A stretch of 6,118 nucleotides of DNA, taken from contig DGEF01000007.1 of NCBI GenBank assembly GCA_002385805.1, forward strand, positions 45,803 through 51,920, in the 5' to 3' direction. The notes beneath the pieces were generated by a model that made no database searches, had not been told where the DNA came from, and saw only the letters and a list, made by a program, of their open reading frames with translations. Positions 5,492 through 6,118 of this stretch are shown piece by piece (position 1 is the stretch's first letter; every line of letters begins with the position of its first letter). The stretch is from Peptococcaceae bacterium UBA3933. GTDB lineage: Bacteria > Bacillota > Peptococcia > Peptococcales > BICA1-8. A program made the position numbers and the translations under genes.

Positions 5492-6118
5492 TTAATTGCT
5501 ATTTTTAAATTTTCTTTTAGAATTAATTTTTTCATCTTCTCTTTTTTCATTTTCCTCAGGTAAGTTTTCTGAATCATTTGTTTCATCATTTTCTACTATC
5601 TCTTTTTGTTCACTTTCTTTTTGTTCTTTAGTTTTTTCTTTTTCCACATTTTTTTCTTTTAACTTACCTTTTTTATCCTTTAACTTATCAATATCTTTTA
5701 AAAAACTGTCCTTCCACTTTTCTTTGTTTTTATCTTTAAGCTGTTTATTTATAAACTCTTTTTTAGAATTCTTTTTAATACTATCCTTTTTTTCTTCCTC
5801 TTCCAATTTTTCGTTTTCTTTAAGGTCACTGAACTCTTCTTTTATCTTGTCCTTAACGGATAATTCATTATTGTTTTTCCAAATAAAATTTCTCTTATTA
5901 TTTTTTAACCTATCAAAAAAGGATTTCTTTAATTGCTCAATATCATTTTGAGAAATTCCTTCAACCTTTTCTTTGCTGAAAGACCTAATATTTTCTTTTT
6001 CCAAATCAGTTAAAAAATCATCTGTTTCTTCCAAAATTAAGCCTTGTTTTTGACTATTACTTACATCTAGTTCGTTTATTTGTGGACTTTCCCCTGCTGT
6101 TGGTGGTGTTAATTTTAA
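5492..6118 (-). CDS. Unrecognised Lys/Glu-rich low-complexity protein, C-terminal part
   Basis: I do not recognise this protein. The frame is open from the right edge of the window to the TAA at 5494-5492, giving at least 208 residues; the true start lies outside. The in-frame TTG at 6034 has open frame upstream and no reason to be preferred. The part near the edge (starting LKLTPPTAGESPQINELDV) looks like a linker. The last 180 residues contain about 43 Lys, 33 Glu, 16 Asp and 5 Arg, so just over half are charged. They contain no Cys and few aromatic or small hydrophobic residues, and there is no membrane segment. It probably forms long single or coiled helices or is disordered. The coding strand is purine-rich and more AT-rich than the neighbours (about 20% GC in the 60 nt sampled at 5641-5700, against 38% at 3961-4020). 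A terminator right after the stop supports a real gene. Possibilities include a tail on a surface, spore or nucleic-acid-associated protein, none of them demonstrable here. Confidence 0.75.
   Translation of the reverse strand, partial: LKLTPPTAGESPQINELDVSNSQKQGLILEETDDFLTDLEKENIRSFSKEKVEGISQNDIEQLKKSFFDRLKNNKRNFIWKNNNELSVKDKIKEEFSDLKENEKLEEEEKKDSIKKNSKKEFINKQLKDKNKEKWKDSFLKDIDKLKDKKGKLKEKNVEKEKTKEQKESEQKEIVENDETNDSENLPEENEKREDEKINSKRKFKNSN

Noticed and set aside
5496..5951. Plus-strand open frame of 151 codons, Phe/Ser/Leu-rich and hydrophobic-looking
   Set aside because: It is the complement of Lys/Glu codons (AAA/GAA read as TTT/TTC) in the charged-protein gene. The terminator position fits the minus-strand gene instead.

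Overview
This window looks like a piece of a low-GC Firmicutes chromosome, most likely class Clostridia. The evidence is a gene order of queA, tgt, yajC, secD, secF and a LapA-domain gene, SecD and SecF as separate proteins rather than the fused SecDF of Bacillus, strong AGGAGG-type ribosome binding sites, and an AT-rich composition. The species cannot be named from the sequence. Every gene lies on the minus strand, so transcription runs from high to low coordinates.

In transcription order: (1) 6118-5492 holds the C-terminal part of an unrecognised, extremely Lys/Glu-rich protein that enters from outside the window and ends just before a strong intrinsic terminator (5482-5453). (2) A sigma-A-like promoter at 5369-5341 starts a unit of queA, tgt and yajC. 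QueA and Tgt are the two late enzymes of queuosine tRNA modification, and YajC is the small accessory subunit of the Sec translocon. This unit ends at a textbook terminator (2746-2722) directly behind yajC. (3) A consensus-like promoter (TTGAAT, 17 bp, TATAAT; 2680-2652) then starts secD, secF and lapA. SecD and SecF form the proton-driven export motor. LapA is a small two-helix membrane protein of unclear role. This unit ends in a hairpin that overlaps the lapA stop codon (54-16).

Functionally the window joins tRNA wobble modification to protein export. YajC belongs with SecD/SecF biochemically, but here it sits in the queA-tgt transcript and is cut off from secDF by a terminator and a new promoter. 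Spacing is tight inside the units: 11 nt between queA and tgt, and 15 nt between secD and secF. In both cases the downstream ribosome binding site overlaps the upstream stop codon, which suggests translational coupling.

The conserved genes are ordinary and intact, with their catalytic or motor residues visible. The less ordinary material is between and beside them: a perfect 10-bp inverted repeat that could hide the lapA ribosome binding site, with an 8-codon open frame ending inside it; an operator-like 19-bp inverted repeat over the secD -35 box; and the low-complexity charged protein at the right edge. I see no mobile element, CRISPR array, tRNA or rRNA, and no clear sign of a new multi-gene system. 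No gene-free stretch exceeds 300 bases; the longest is 5299-5491.
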